Part shown: positions 1 through 12,723 of the stretch, piece by piece
Layout: each line of letters begins with the position of its first letter
How positions within the stretch are numbered: position 1 is the first letter of the stretch
Source: Fennellomyces sp. T-0311
Lineage: Eukaryota > Mucoromycota > Mucoromycetes > Mucorales > Lichtheimiaceae
Assembly (NCBI GenBank): GCA_025266875.1
Contig: JALLLT010000026.1
Coordinates: 124,001-188,000, forward strand
Reading direction: 5' to 3'
Length of the DNA stretch: 64,000 nt
Made by a program: the position numbers and the translations under genes
The notes under the pieces: model-generated
The model's input: only the letters and a program-made list of their open reading frames with translations
What the model was told of the DNA's origin: nothing
Database searches by the model: none

Positions 1-1936
1 TGCGATTCAAATAGTCAGCGATCCCAGTGTACCGTTGTCAAGTGGTATCACGACCATCGATGAAACCAATGGCGAGATTGAAGTGGCATTGGAACGCATT
101 TTTACGTGTGTTCAACAGATGGTGGGCCAACGACGCATGTGGCTTTCGCGTCGTGGTACTTCGGATACAAAGGATTCGCTTTCTTCCGATAACAATCCAT
201 TGTCGCCATCACTTTCGGATCCTTGGTCACCCCCTCCCATGCCAACGCCTCAAGAAACCGATTACGATAGCGATACGTTGGAAACCGTGGTCAGTTCCAC
301 TTCATCCAATCTGCTTCCTCGTGGTCGATCGTATCGTCAACATCAACGTCAACCCTCTCCCAATATTGCAGCTTCGTTACGTATTCCAACGGGAGATCCT
401 GCCGCTCCTCCCCAAAGGCAACGTCAGCCAAGCACCAAACCCGAAGTTACTGCCACTGAATCGTACTGGTTCCTTGGCAACGATTACCCCGCCGACGAGG
501 TTGTATTTAGTTCGGATGGCAAGGTGAAAGGTGGCACGATTGCTGGTCTTGTCGAACGTCTGACACTCCACGACTCTCTTGGTAAAACAACAACAATAAC
601 ATTTGACTTGTCATTTTGCTAAAACGGATCTTGTTACAGATACTTCGTTTATTGCCAACTTTTTATTGACATATCGATCGTTCTGTACGAGTGAGGAGTT
701 TGTCAGTCTTTTGGAGAAACGATACACGATTGTTGCGCCCGAAGGTCTGACGCCCCAAGAACTCGAAATTTGGACAGAACGAAAGCAAAAACTGGTTCGA
801 TTGCGGTAAAAGAACTCGTTAACATATTCAACGAACAAAAAACTAAACCAAGATGCAGTGTATTTAACGTCATGAAGAATTGGTTGGAAAACTACTACAA
901 CGACGAAGACGAATTTATTTTGGACCGACTTGAATTCTTCACCAACACTGTGATTCGAGACGCGTCTGCATTTTCGGCGGACCAATTGAACCGATTGATC
1001 GTGAAGCGACGAGAAATCAATGCGGATGACGGTTTAAAGAAACTGGTTCCCAACAATATGGCAGGCCCAACACCCATCCTTCCCAAGAACCTGTCGGGTC
1101 CATTCAGTCTTCTGGATACGGATCCATTGGAACTGGCACGTCAGTTGAGTATCATGGATTTCAAATTGTACAGCAGTATTCGACCGATCGAATGTTTGAA
1201 CAAGGCGTGGTCTCGCGATGATCAAGATTTGGCGCGGCACGTGAAGCAGTCGATCGATTACTGCAATCGATTGACTGCCTGGGTGACTGGATCCATTCTT
1301 GAACACGATGAAGCCAAACGCCGTGTCGTGGTGATCAAACATTGGGCCATTGTTGCCGATGTAAGTTGTATTGGTTTCCATGGAAAAGGCACGTCAACAC
1401 GCTAATCCCAATCAATCTAGCGATGCCGATCATTGAACAACTACAACACATGCATGGCGATCTTTTCAGCCTTTGACAATAGTGCGGTTGGAAGACTTCG
1501 TCGGACATGGGAAATCGTGGGCAATCGAACGACACAGACATTGAACTATATCCGCAAACTGATGGGCGCCAACCGCAACTTTACGGAATATCGCGAAATG
1601 ATCCATTCCATCAACCCACCATGCATTCCCTTTTTGGGCATTTACCTGCAAGACTTGACATTCATTGAGGACGGCAATCCAGACTGTTTGCCAAAGTCAT
1701 CCAGCTTGATCAACTTTGCCAAACGACAAAAGACGGCCGAGGTGATTCGCGAAATCAAACAGTTCCAATCATCACCCTACACGCTGCAAGAGGTGCCGGC
1801 CATACAGACGTTCATCAAGTCGCAGCTGGAGGCAAGTTTGGATGTGGAGGCGCTGTATGAACGCAGTCTGGAGCTTGAACCGAGAACCACCACAGCCGCA
1901 GCAGAAGCAGCACGGTTACTCGAGATGATCAATTAA
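1..1936 (+). CDS. Ras guanine-nucleotide exchange factor (Cdc25-type), C-terminal part
   Basis: The gene enters from the left edge already coding, so its N-terminus is outside the window. Visible exons are 2-581, 640-805, 853-1360 and 1421-1936, joined by three GT-AG introns of 58, 47 and 60 nt that keep the frame. A serine/proline-rich linker comes first. Then follows a RasGEF_N module (IANFLLTYRSFCTSEEFVSLL, then LENYYNDEDEF) and a catalytic RasGEF/CDC25 domain starting near FSLLDTDPLELARQLSIMDF. That domain contains FDNSAVGRLRRTW and PCIPFLGIYLQDLTFIEDGN, both characteristic of the family. Such proteins load GTP onto Ras at the plasma membrane and control cAMP or MAPK signalling. The domain order is seen directly; which Ras protein is the target cannot be told. 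The stop is TAA, and the gene converges on the next one. Confidence 0.9.
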
Positions 1937-2302
1937 TTTAGATAGTTTAATACCCTTCCCTCGATTTCGCACTCCAAAAATAACCCCCGTATCTGGACTC
2001 TCCCACATGATTTTGTTGTGATGAAAAAAAAGTCTATTCTTTTTGTATAGGAGAGAGAGAGAGAGAGTTTGGAGTCGGTGGTGATTAAGGACAGTGGCGG
2101 TGTACTTTTTTTAGAGGGAACAACGATTAATTTACAGTAGATCTCAAACTCACACAGTAACTTGCTCCTTCATAATAAGTAATTGGTAAAAAAAAACACA
2201 CACGTTGGAGAATAGTAGTCGTTTCTTAGATGCTGTAATAATTAAATGCTAACATGACTAGAGTCAGCGCTGGCACAAGTGTATACATCAAACGCACGAA
2301 GC
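1937..2302. other. Convergent intergenic spacer
   Basis: This 366-base spacer lies between the stop codons of two converging genes and is AT-rich, as expected for overlapping 3' ends. A short GA microsatellite is at about 2050-2067 and there are several A or T runs. No open coding frame of note. Confidence 0.7.
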
Positions 2303-4186
2303 TTACCCGTTGGGAACAAGCACCGCGTCCAATACGCCATTGACTGCTTCAGCGGGGACCTCCTGCGATGACGAGGCGTTGGGCTGTTCGTCGGTGTCGG
2401 TGGCGGCGGCTGACGAGGGGGTCAGCATGGCGGGGTCCAAGACACGTGGCTGACGATTATGCATTCGTGGAGGATTACCGCAGCGATCCTTGCCATAGTT
2501 GATTCTAAACTTCTTGTACTCCTCCTTGGATCTGATGCCCTCGATTGCCCTTACTGCCGCGGCGATTGAAGTGAAATTGACAAACGCGCAGTTCTTTTCC
2601 TTGAGTGTGTTGACGAGTTCAATCTCGCCATAGTCGGCGAAATCCTGCTTCAACTTTTCCTCGGTGATGGTGTCGTCAATGTTACCCAAGTAGACGTTGC
2701 GCGAGCCGCCGTTCTGGACCGCTGAAACGACCTGGGGAGAAAGCGCCGACCCCTTGCCCCATCCGACCTTGAGTCGTCGGTTCTTGATCACCAGCCCATG
2801 GTACAGCGCTTGGTTGTAAAAGTGCAGCGCAAGCGATGGGTCCACAAACGTCACAAATGCAATGTGCTTGTCCGACAAGTATCGGATCTGGCTGAGAATC
2901 CCGCCTCGAACCACGTTGCAGATCTCCTCGCAGGTCGTGTCGGGATGGATGTTGCCAAGGTAGATGGTGCGGTTGGCAATACCCATCAACGACGCCGTAC
3001 CCGTGGCTGCGACAGGCGATGCAGGATACGTCTCTACGGGAGCACCGGTGTAGGGATCATACGATACGGACGGAAAGCGGACCTGGAGAGGATAGCTGGT
3101 CGATGAAGGGAATATCGGCATATACGATGACGACGAGGACGACGATGGCGACGACGATGATTTGGAGGGGGCGCAACGGTCCCGACCGTAATTAACTCTT
3201 CTGGACGCCCACTGGGTTTCGGTTGGCAAGGTAGTAACGCACTTGATGGCCGATGAAGTGCTCAAAAAGTGGACAAAGGCGATATCCTTGTCCTTGATCA
3301 ACTTGATATGTTCGATCTCGCCAAACCTGGCCAGCTGTTCGTGAAGATACTGTTCGGTGACCGAACCATCCAACGAGCCCAAAAACACGTTACGCGACGC
3401 GCCGTTCTGCAGGGCAACGTGGATCTGGGTTGGAATGGACGAAGGACGACCCCAGCCGATGCGCAGCTCACTGCCGTTGATGGTCAATTTTTTGGTTGTG
3501 GTTGCTTCGTGGTAGAATTGGGCGGCAGCGGCCGCATCCACAAAGGTAATGAAGGTGCAGTTCTTTTCGGGAAGCGGACGGACCGAGTCGACATTGCCTG
3601 CTTTGACATGGTCGAGGATATCCGAGACCGACGTATCGGCGGGGATGTTGCCGACATAGACGGTGCGGGCGGTTTGATGGGATGCTGACGAGAGTTGAGG
3701 CGACGGCATGTGAGAAGCGTAGCCTGCTGCTGAGGCATTGGTGAATGGAGGCGTCGAGAAGGGCGAGGCAAGTGCCGCGGGTGAGGGTGGGCCCAACGAC
3801 GTGTTCTGGACGAACTGAGGCGTGGGTGGACCATTCATCACGGCGGTTGGTGCACCGTTGCCGGCTCCGTAGTTGTACGTCGAGTTCGTGCCTGGGGGAT
3901 ATTGACTAAAGGTCGATGCGGAGCCCTGATGATGATACGTGCCTGGCGAATAAGCGCTGCTCATCATCATTTGTCCCGTTGCCGGAGCGTTGCCACCGTA
4001 CACGTCGCTAAACCAGCCTCACATCAGCAAAACAGAAACCACCTTAATTTTTTGTTTTCAATCAATCCATGCTTACTAGTACGACGGAGAAAAACGGGAC
4101 TTCTTTGCACCTTCAGGTTCCGCGGCGGCGGTGTGTTTCATGATAGTCGAAGTGCTGCTGGTCAAGGTAGCATTGGATGGCGTCAT
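2303..4186 (-). CDS. Four-RRM RNA-binding protein, MRN1/Nrd1 family
   Basis: The spliced model is 4186-4077 and 4007-2303, with one 69-nt GT-AG intron, giving 604 residues. The ATG at 4186 is chosen because TAA lies in frame just upstream and the splice restores the frame; the uninterrupted part alone would have to start at GTG. After a Q/S/P/G-rich N-terminus come four RRMs at roughly residues 150-222, 242-313, 383-455 and 473-545. They are arranged as two alternating pairs with RNP-like strings TVYVGNI, NVFLGS, TIYLGNI and NVYLGNI. The linkers GWGRPSSIPTQI and GWGKGSALSPQV are near repeats, as are the closings NYGRDRC and NYGKDRC. This architecture is that of yeast MRN1 and fission yeast Nrd1, which bind mRNA and affect differentiation and stress responses. 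Target RNAs cannot be inferred. Confidence 0.88.
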
Positions 4187-4932
4187 TCTACGTTGCTTGA
4201 CAGATTATAGATGTGTGTGTGTATTGAACTATCAGCTGCTGTTAGTCGCTTTTTTCTGCCGCCCAACCCGAGCAGCCTACCTACGTTGCAAATGACGATG
4301 AGGGTAATGATGCTCGGAGAAAGAGAGAGTAATGAACGATGTTGTATGGAAAAACGCAGAGAAAAAGGAAAAAGACAGACCGATCGTTCTAATAGCACGG
4401 TTACAATCAACGTGACCCCGCCGAGATTACGACGTTGGCTTGGACTTACAACAAGTGGAGATGAGGGCCCAACAAAATAGAATGGAGCCAATTATAAACT
4501 TTTTTTTTGGTGGTGATGAAAATGAGCGAAAACGTTATACAAGGGGCCGACGTTTCCCAATCCTTGTGCGATGCCGAATAGTATAAAAAGTAAGGGTATC
4601 GTTTTCCCGCTTGTTCCTGTCTGAAAGAGGGAGTGGGGGAAATCTCTTCGAGGGCCGAGATGAAGTTGTGAAAAAAAAAGAGCGGAACGAGCTGTTTCCA
4701 GCAACCAGCAAAAAAAAATTGGATATTACAAGTGATCCCGATCGTCAAACTATATTTGGGCTAATAAATCAATGGTAAACATTTGTCTCTTGGTATTTGT
4801 TTATGGGCTCTTTTTGGTTTCTTACAGATGCAGTAATGCGTGTGCGTGTGCGTGTGTGTGTGTATGAGGGGTGGGGGGATGGGTACTTTATACACGTTGC
4901 GTTTCTCTTTTACTCTCTCTCTCTCTCTTGCT
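4187..4932. other. Intergenic region upstream of the four-RRM gene
   Basis: This 746-base spacer separates two genes on the minus strand. It holds the promoter of the four-RRM gene and the 3' end of the NTF2/RRM gene. A GT/GC microsatellite lies at about 4838-4864, followed by a pyrimidine run (CT repeats at 4915-4928). No convincing gene. Confidence 0.6.
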
Positions 4933-6433
4933 TTACTTTGGACCTCCACCACGCGACTTGCCTCCGCGCGGTGGGCCTCCTCCGCGTCGATGGCCATCTT
5001 GCTGATATCGACGTTCATAAGGCCGCCCGTTCTGCTGTTGCCGATTATGCTGGTATCGACCACTACCGCCGCCATGACGACGCTCCTCCGCAAGCACCAC
5101 ACTGCTACCGACATGCACCTTGTGCTGTGCCAACGCCTTTTGAACCGATTCTATCGAATAAAAGTCCAAAAACGCACAGTTTCGAGCATGTGCCACCGTC
5201 ACCTTCTTGACCTGACCAAACGTCGCAAACGCCTCCCGCAGATTCTCTTCGTTGATGTGCTGATTTACATTCTTGATAAAGATCTGGAACGGTGATGGCT
5301 CTTCTGCAGAAAAAAAATGTCGTGTCAGCCCACCCCTCCCCCTTTTCTGTTGCCTAACATCTCCATCCACTGTACCTCTATTATGTTGATGTCCATGTTG
5401 CTGCTGCTGCTGCTGCTGATGGCCCTGCGTGGCTGGGGGCTGCTGTTGCGCTTGCGGTTGGGATGGTTGTTGCGCCTGTTTCGCCGGTGGATGGACGATC
5501 GACGCAGCTGCAGGTGACCTTGCATCGGCCCATTTGTCAGAATCGTTTGCGGCTAAATTGGCCCATGTTTTAGCAGCGCCTGTCTTTGGTTTGGTAGGTG
5601 TCGTTGGTTTCTTTTCCGCAGCCTTTGATCCGTTCACTTCCGATACACCATTCACTTCTTCCTTCTTTGGCGTCTCCTTGACCATTTCCTTGACTGGCTC
5701 CGGCTCAGCAATAGGCTCCGCAACTGGTTCTTCCTTGACGACAGGCTCAACCACCTTTGCTTCCTTGTGCTCTGGATGGATCGAAAGCTCCAGTTCCTCT
5801 TCCTCTTCCTCTTCCTCCTCCTCTTCTTCCACCTCCACCACCTCCTCCTTTCCCTTCACTTCCACGGGCACCACTTGCTGAGCTGGTTGCGGCTGCTGCT
5901 CGACTTGTTGCTGATGTTGAAGTTCGTCATCTTCGCAAGCATAGTAATCCACATTCACCTCATCCTTCAGGAACCGGAACATATCGTTAAGCACATAGTA
6001 CCCGTTTGTCTGAGGCGCAAGGAAGAAGGTCTGGCTGAACTTTTGCGACGGGCCATCCCGATTGCACAATTCACCAATCACTTGAACAATGATACCATTG
6101 CTCGCCGATGCTTGACTATCCACTTGCGTGATCAACACCTTGCAATCGTCATACTGCAGCTCTTCAATCTTTTGGCGAATCTCCTAAAACCATGAACTCG
6201 CGTTTAAGACCAGAATCAAAAAAAGAAGGCTTCTTTTATACCTCTTGGCCGTTGAACACCGGAGCATTCTCACCTTCATCGCCTCGCACAAAGCACGAGT
6301 CAGAGGAGTAAAAGGCATGCAGTTTTTGGGGATGCGTATTCAGGAATGTGTAGTATTCTCGTACAAAGATAAGACCGACGTCCTGTGGCCCATGTCGAAC
6401 TTGGCCATCGGCAACGGGGTTTGTTTGTTGCAT
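4933..6433 (-). CDS. G3BP-like protein: NTF2 domain, acidic linker, RRM, RGG tail
   Basis: Exons are 6433-6242, 6183-5376 and 5303-4933, giving 456 residues if both introns are removed. The N-terminus is an NTF2-like domain (VGLIFVREYYTFLNTHPQKL, then YYVLNDMFRFL). It is followed by a strongly acidic poly-glutamate stretch and a Q-rich region. One RRM (FQIFIKNVNQHINEENLREAF, then AFLDFYSIESVQKAL) and a C-terminal RG/RGG-rich tail complete it. This is the order found in G3BP/Rasputin and fungal relatives, which act in stress-granule assembly and with ubiquitin proteases. The second intron (5304-5375) is exactly 72 nt and free of stops, so its retention would add 24 residues without breaking the frame. 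The start at 6433 is the first ATG before the NTF2 core. Confidence 0.85.
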
Positions 6434-6795
6434 GGGTTAAAAAGATAAACGGAGGGGAAAAAAAAGGCTGTGAACGTAGATTAGTCATTCGATCCAGTAG
6501 GAACAGGGTGGATCCTGTGTGGGTACCTTTTAGAGAAAGTTGGTGGACGAGAGAAAGAAGAAGCTTTCTTTTTATGTTGAGCAAATCAAAAAAAAAAGAA
6601 CAGACAACGAACCTGTCCTTCAAGCAGGAACCAATTCCAGGCTGCGCACGCGTAAACTCAAAATTGCAGATTGAGTTCCAGCAAGTGCCGAAGAAAAAAA
6701 AAAAGAAGCGGGCCGACTTTACCGTTGTCGCCTTTCCCTTTTGCCTCGGACCCCCCTTTCTATTTTCTGTTGACTTTCCCATCAAACCGGTTTCC
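6434..6795. promoter_or_regulatory. Shared divergent promoter region
   Basis: This 362-base interval separates the start codons of the G3BP-like gene (minus) and the fatty acid hydroxylase gene (plus), so promoters of both must lie here. It contains several A runs and, near 6720-6790, a pyrimidine-rich stretch before the plus-strand start. No specific factor site is claimed. Confidence 0.55.
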
Positions 6796-7944
6796 ATGAC
6801 GATATTCAGCCCAAGTCAAGTATTGGAACATCAAAGCGAAGACTCGTGTTGGATAATATACAAGGACAAAGTATACAATGTAACAGACTTTGTATCGGAT
6901 CATCCGGGCGGACGCGACATTATGCTCGAGTTTGCAGGAACGGACATTACCGACGTCCTTGGCGATGCATCCATGCACATGCATTCCGTTGCCGCCTACG
7001 AATTGCTCGAAGAATACTACATTGGCGAACTGGCCACGTCGTGTTCTTCCGACGTTGGCACGCCTCCGCTTTCCGTCAACAGTCGAGTGTCATCGGATGA
7101 CGACCTGGACACGCCTCCCGAGCTGAATGTCCATGTCAAGAAAGGAGATGTCTACCACCCAAAGAAACCAAACCCAATGGCGCGCGACGATATATTCCTG
7201 GACTTACGCAAACCCTTGTTTCCTCAACTGTGGAACGCCACGTATTCCAAAGACTTTTATCTTGAACAGGTCCACCGTCCACGGTTCGTGTCGCACTACG
7301 TACCCTACTTTAGCCACCCTTGGCTCGATCTGCTATCCCATACGCCATGGTACGTTGTTCCCATCGTATGGCTTCCTTTCGTCACCTATCAACTCTGGTG
7401 CTCTCTCAACACCCTCAACGCATCCCCCCTCAATACTTTGGAAGCCTTTGCCGGTGGCGTGTTTTTCTGGTCGCTCCTCGAGTACCTTTTGCATCGTTTC
7501 GTGTTTCATTTGGATGAATGGCTTCCTGATCATCCCATCGCCTTGCTGTTCCATTTTACTTTGCACGGTATTCATCATCATATGCCCATGGATCGGTAAG
7601 GTCCCCTTTTTCTTTCCACTAAAATCGACTGATCAAACTGTGCAACTAGGCTTCGTTTGGTCATGCCGCCCGCACTTACCGTCATCATTGGCGGTCCTGT
7701 CATTCAACTGGTTCACTCCTTGTTCAAAACTACCACGGCCCACGCCGTCGTTGCGGGTGCTTTCTTTGGATACGTCTCCTATGATCTGATCCACTACTAC
7801 TTGCATCATGCTCAAGTGATCCGTATTCACTTTAGAGAAATGAAGAGATATCATCTGGCGCATCACTACAAGAACTACGACGGCGGCTATGGCATCACTT
7901 CCAAAATATGGGACTACGTATTCAACACGCCATTGCAAACCTAA
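6796..7944 (+). CDS. Fatty acid 2-hydroxylase (Scs7/FA2H family)
   Basis: Exons 6796-7595 and 7650-7944 encode 364 residues across one 54-nt intron. The N-terminal cytochrome b5 domain carries the haem-binding HPGG motif (FVSDHPGGRDIM) and a second histidine in HSVAAYELL. The C-terminal membrane di-iron hydroxylase domain shows the histidine clusters HRFVFH, HGIHHH, HYYLHH and HLAHHYKNYD among hydrophobic segments. Family members in the ER membrane hydroxylate the very-long-chain acyl group of ceramide at C2, using cytochrome b5-delivered electrons. Length matches yeast Scs7 (384). The frame is open for 137 codons further upstream, but that sequence lies opposite the neighbouring gene and is low-complexity, so the ATG directly before the b5 domain is preferred. 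Confidence 0.93.
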
Positions 7945-10505
7945 ATACCTCCTGTCTTTCCCCCTACTGTCCCCTAGTATATCTGTTTGTACATTTTCTT
8001 TTTACTACTCTACCTTCTTTCTCTTCTCCCAGTGTAACCGTGTATAGTTGATATCCTTGAAACCTGCTTTATCATACTGCATTCTCTTCCCTCTCTCTCT
8101 CTTTCGTGTCTAGTTTCCCATCTGCATACTATTTATCTCCCAACTCTTGTGACCTTTTTATTCGATTATAATTTGTGCATAATAATAATAAAAAAAAAAG
8201 AGTAGCGGATGTATATTATAATCGCCACGATATAAAAATAAGCTTGCATCGATCAAAAGAACACATGATTTAAATTCGGAAGATCGTCGTTCCGATCACA
8301 CCCTTTGTTTTGCTGGACTAAAGGAACTAGACCATATTTCATTTGTTCATAGTCAGCGTACTACGAAAGGTTTCCATCAGCCGCTTTTGCTCGCTGCTCC
8401 GGATTTACGTAGTGACGAAAAGTGCCCCTCTTGGTTGGTGTCATGCGAATGCTCACTTCACTAGATCTTAGAGTGATCCGCGCCGTGAATCCAAGCTGAC
8501 ATGTTCTGCATATAAGTTTATGTACTTTTCAGCGATCATAGGCTATTTTGGAGTATGTACCCTACCCTTTACGTTTACTACCTTAAAATGTCCGTACCGT
8601 ACGTAAGAGATCAGATACCTGTAGGACCTGATCGAAAAAATTTGCAAATAAATATATCACTTTTGAACCTGACTTGCAAGTTTTACGTGCTACTTCCGTT
8701 AATAACGATTAATATTGGTTGACGTCAGTTTGCAAAAATTCTGTTTAAAAAAGGGCGAAACATTGCAAGTACTGCGAGTCTCTCTATTTTATCCTCTTGG
8801 CAGCAAATGTTGGCTCGGCTACTCTTGTGTACATTGCTTTCAAATCACCAACGCGCTGAGGCTCGGCAGCTCTCGTAATGTTAGTCATCAAGTAAAAATA
8901 TAATAAGCAAATGGGATCCACCCCGGTTGAAGCAGTACAGCCGGACCCGATTTAATTCTTTCGGCCGGACACGCCCTTACGCACGTTCCCCATTCGGTGC
9001 CTTTATGCTCATGCAGATGCAATGTAATACAGCGTATTCGGCATTTGTTTTCCTGGGCCTTTCGATAAAAACCATGTATAATTTCTTCTGTCATCATAAT
9101 TACAGAAAGTTTTTGCGTATTGAGATGGACATGTCAAGATGACAATCATGATGCCAACCTTATAAGCTTTCATACCAACTGAAGGCAACCCTAAAAACTG
9201 TTGGCATGACAATATGAATTTTTTCAAACTGCAACTATTGCAACGTTATAGCCACTGTTTCTATGGTATTTCTTGGAAATGTTTAAAAGTAACATACAGG
9301 ATATGTACTGCTCAGCAATGTATGAAGTTCGCATTCATCGTTCAATTCATACCGAGAGTGTTTATTTTGCAGTTTATCTCTATTATTTCATTGTCGTATT
9401 TGGGAGGCAATACTCTACATGAAAAGATTGCGCCAAGTATATCACACAAAGCGGCACCAAGATGTTCAAGGCAGGGATGCACTGGTCACTCGGAAGCAGA
9501 TAGTAACACTACAATGCCATTACGCCAATGTGCCCTGATAATTAATAGTATGCATTGTGATGCAAATGTGCATGGCTTATGAAAGAATATATCTCTCTTT
9601 AGCATCTGTATAATACCCGGTTAATGTTCTCCTGTGTAAAAAAAAATCGGCTACACAAACGTTTCTGGCATTTCTGGCAGCCATGGTAACGCCCGTATGA
9701 AGTGGATTGTCTGATGTACGCATGAATCTCGTCAAAGTAACTACACTCTATATCACAGCCACACAAAGACTTACGATTCCCTGCATATGTATATGTAGAG
9801 ACTGCCTGTTTAATAGTTACTTTAAGTATTATATTGTCCACTGCTTTGTACAAGTACGTATCATGTATTTTTATTGAGGTGCATCCTTTAATTATCTATA
9901 TCATTTGTCCTTTTGCCAAGACAGACCCTGTATAACAATCTATTCATCCGCACTATCGGATCCCAACGCAGACACATGCATCATGGAATCTTTATTCAAA
10001 AGTCCAGTTACGCTACAAATACACCAAAACCAATTACGCTATTTCAAATGATTCAAAATACGAGGTACATGGATACAGTGTCACTTGATAGGTTCCTTTC
10101 CGAAAGCTTAGCCGATTTTTTTTTAATTTGCTATTTACTCACCCACGTATAAACCTTTACATACACCTAATTATCGATAGCAGGATGGAATATTACTACG
10201 GTTACCTTGCGTACACTTTGTGCTGTTTTTTTCCTTGTATTGAAGCGAATACACTACAGCATAGGTCGCCTTACTTTTTACTGTTTCTACATATAGGCAT
10301 ATAACGCTTACGAATTTACAATGTCAGCGGGGTTTACCATTTGCGGTGTGTTCCCTTTTGCAAGGTAATTTTGGCTCCCACGACGCATAAAGGGATTATG
10401 TTTCTTGAGAAACATAAACCTAATATCGGCGCTTATATAAATACCCCACAATAAAATGCGTGTGAGCTGATATATCCCCCCCTTTTTTTTTTTTCAAAAA
10501 CTCCC
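7945..10505. other. Long AT-rich intergenic region, no gene recognised
   Basis: These 2561 bases start with the pyrimidine-rich 3' region of the hydroxylase gene, including an AATAATAATAAA-type stretch near 8180 that could serve polyadenylation. The rest is AT-rich with only short, shadow-like open frames of up to 122 codons. None has a recognisable motif. The last 100 bases before 10506 hold a poly-pyrimidine run that probably belongs to the monooxygenase promoter. Confidence 0.5.
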
Positions 10506-12723
10506 ATGCCATTTTTTGGAAGCAAAAAAGAGCTCAGTGTCGCCATCATTGGCACAGGGTACTACACGATAATTTCAGGAACATCCAAAACATAGTATTT
10601 AGTCATACAAACAGATTCAGTGGCATTTGCGCAGGAATTCAATTGAAACGCCAACTTGGAATCAAAGCACAGATTTTCGAGATATCTCCAGAAGTGGGTG
10701 GTACCTGGCATGTCAACGTATATCCTGGTGCCGAGTGTGATATTCCTTCACATCTGTACTCGTTCAGTTTCGAACAGAATCCATGTAATCAACGTCTCAT
10801 TAAAAAATATTTCGCAAATAACTAACCATCATTACCAGCATGGTCGAAACATTACAGTAGCCAACGCGAAATCTACAAATATCTTCAAGGCGTCGCCAAA
10901 AAACACAATTTGTATGAACAAATCAAGTTTGAAACTGAAGTTGTTCGCGCAGAATGGAAAGAGCAACAGCACAAATGGTTCCTCCAATGGTGTAGTACGC
11001 AAGATCATACACAGACTGGATCCGGATATTTTGATGTTGTGTAAAAAGTTCTCCTTTTTTCTGGAAACTAAGCAGTTAACTTTTTTTTAAAAAAAATAGA
11101 ATCAGCGGTGTGGGCGGATTGCGCATTCCGAAAATCCCGAAAGAGTTTAAGGAATTTGCAGGGCCAGTTGTACATACCACCTGGTGGGATTCTAGCATTG
11201 ATTACACCAATAAGCGTATTGCTGTCGTTGGCAGTGGTGCTTCGTAAGTATCTTTTTTCTTTAGTTTCCGGCAGTGGAATCCATGCTAACATTTTTAACT
11301 GGGTTTTACAGTGCGGTTCAAGTGGTCCCTGAGCTCCAGAAAATAGCAGCTCATGTATATAATTACCAGCGGACACCAGCGTGGTGCAACGATAGAGGTG
11401 ACTACTGCATTGCATTTTTAAGCAAAAGTAGGATTATACTAATTACACTCCTTCAAGATCAATATTCGTATTCTCGACTTTTAAAATTCATCTTTAAATG
11501 GGTACCATTTGTTATGCGGCTCTATCGAATCTATATGTACTTCTCGGTAAGTTATAAAATAGGAGAACGTATACCATGGAAGCTTACACGGGTCAATTCA
11601 TAGCACGAATACTTTTTCATCTATTTCAAATACCATAAGCAATTGGGGGGACTTGTGAAAAAAGCATTTACAAAATCAATGTCAGATCGTCTCACGGCTG
11701 CTGGTCGACCCGATCTGATTCCGATCTTGGTACCAGGTAAGGAATACACTTCTAAAAGCATCAACATAATCACCCACTCTCTTGTTTCGTGTGCAGATTA
11801 TCCTGTTGGATGCAAGCGTATTACCAAACATGAACATTACTTGGAAGCATTAGCGAAGCCCAATGTTACAGTGATCCCGTCTGCAGTGCGTGGAGTCAAT
11901 GGCCGGACTATCGTGGATAAAAATGGGAATGAAACGGAAGTGGATATTCTGGTTCTGGCAACTGGTTTCCATGTCGATAATGCATTTGGTAACCTTAACA
12001 GTAAGTAATGCTTGTGTTTTTTTTTGGATGCCCTACTACTGTGACCTAAATATGATATTTAAGTTTATGGCAAAAACAACGTTCGGATCCGCGATCATTG
12101 GAAAAAGAATTATTCCAAGACATACAAGGTACGATTTGTATAAAAGTCAATATGATTTGAAATTTCTAATATATACATGTTTAGTCTGTTGCAGTTAACG
12201 GCTTCCCCAACTTTTTCATGCTTCTCGGACCCTCTTCTGGATTGGGTCATAATTCAATTGTGGTACGTTCATCCATCTTCTCTAGCACTCGATTTACTTG
12301 CTAACTTTTTTTTTGTACTGTAGTCCATTATTGAAATGTAAGACAAAGGTTGATAAAACTAACTGCAAATGGCTCATTTCTTCTATCATGTAGCCAAACC
12401 AATTACGTTATCAAATGCATCAAGCGCTTGACACGAAAGGATATTGCAGCGATTGAACCAAAGGACGAGGCGCAAGAAGCATTTGTTGCCAAAGTCCAAA
12501 AGGGTTTTGATGGCACCGTTTGGAAGGGAGGGTGTGATTCATGGTATCAGAATCAAAACGGCGAGGTATATATTGCTAGTTATGCATTGCGTCTTGGATT
12601 GTTCCAGTTCTAATATTTTTGAACCAGATCTATACGTTATGGCATAGCACCATCACTGCCTTCTGGTGGGAGCTGCGCTCTCCGAACTTCCGTGACTTTA
12701 TTGAGTACAGGACCAAATGGTAA
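10506..12723 (+). CDS. Baeyer-Villiger-type flavin monooxygenase, paralogue 1
   Basis: Thirteen exons are joined by twelve GT-AG introns: 10506-10558, 10615-10784, 10839-11040, 11100-11243, 11312-11397, 11458-11546, 11604-11736, 11797-12000, 12064-12128, 12185-12262, 12324-12337, 12394-12565 and 12628-12723. The product has 501 residues. An FAD-binding GTGFSGI motif lies at the N-terminus. The type I Baeyer-Villiger fingerprint F-x-G-x3-H-x3-W appears as FAGPVVHTTWW near residue 161, followed by the NADPH-binding GSGASA. EVDILVLATGF is the usual flavin monooxygenase ATG motif. Such enzymes insert oxygen next to a carbonyl using NADPH and O2; the substrate is unknown. Exon 11 is only 14 nt. 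The paralogue at 16263 shares nearly every splice site and confirms this model. The gene sits alone in an AT-rich region. Confidence 0.88.

Noticed and set aside
377..571. Antisense frames over the RasGEF and other coding exons
   Set aside because: They are shadows of conserved coding sequence on the opposite strand.
6385..6795. N-terminal extension of the fatty acid hydroxylase
   Set aside because: The frame is open, but the sequence is low-complexity, overlaps the neighbouring gene's first exon on the other strand, and precedes a standard cytochrome b5 start.
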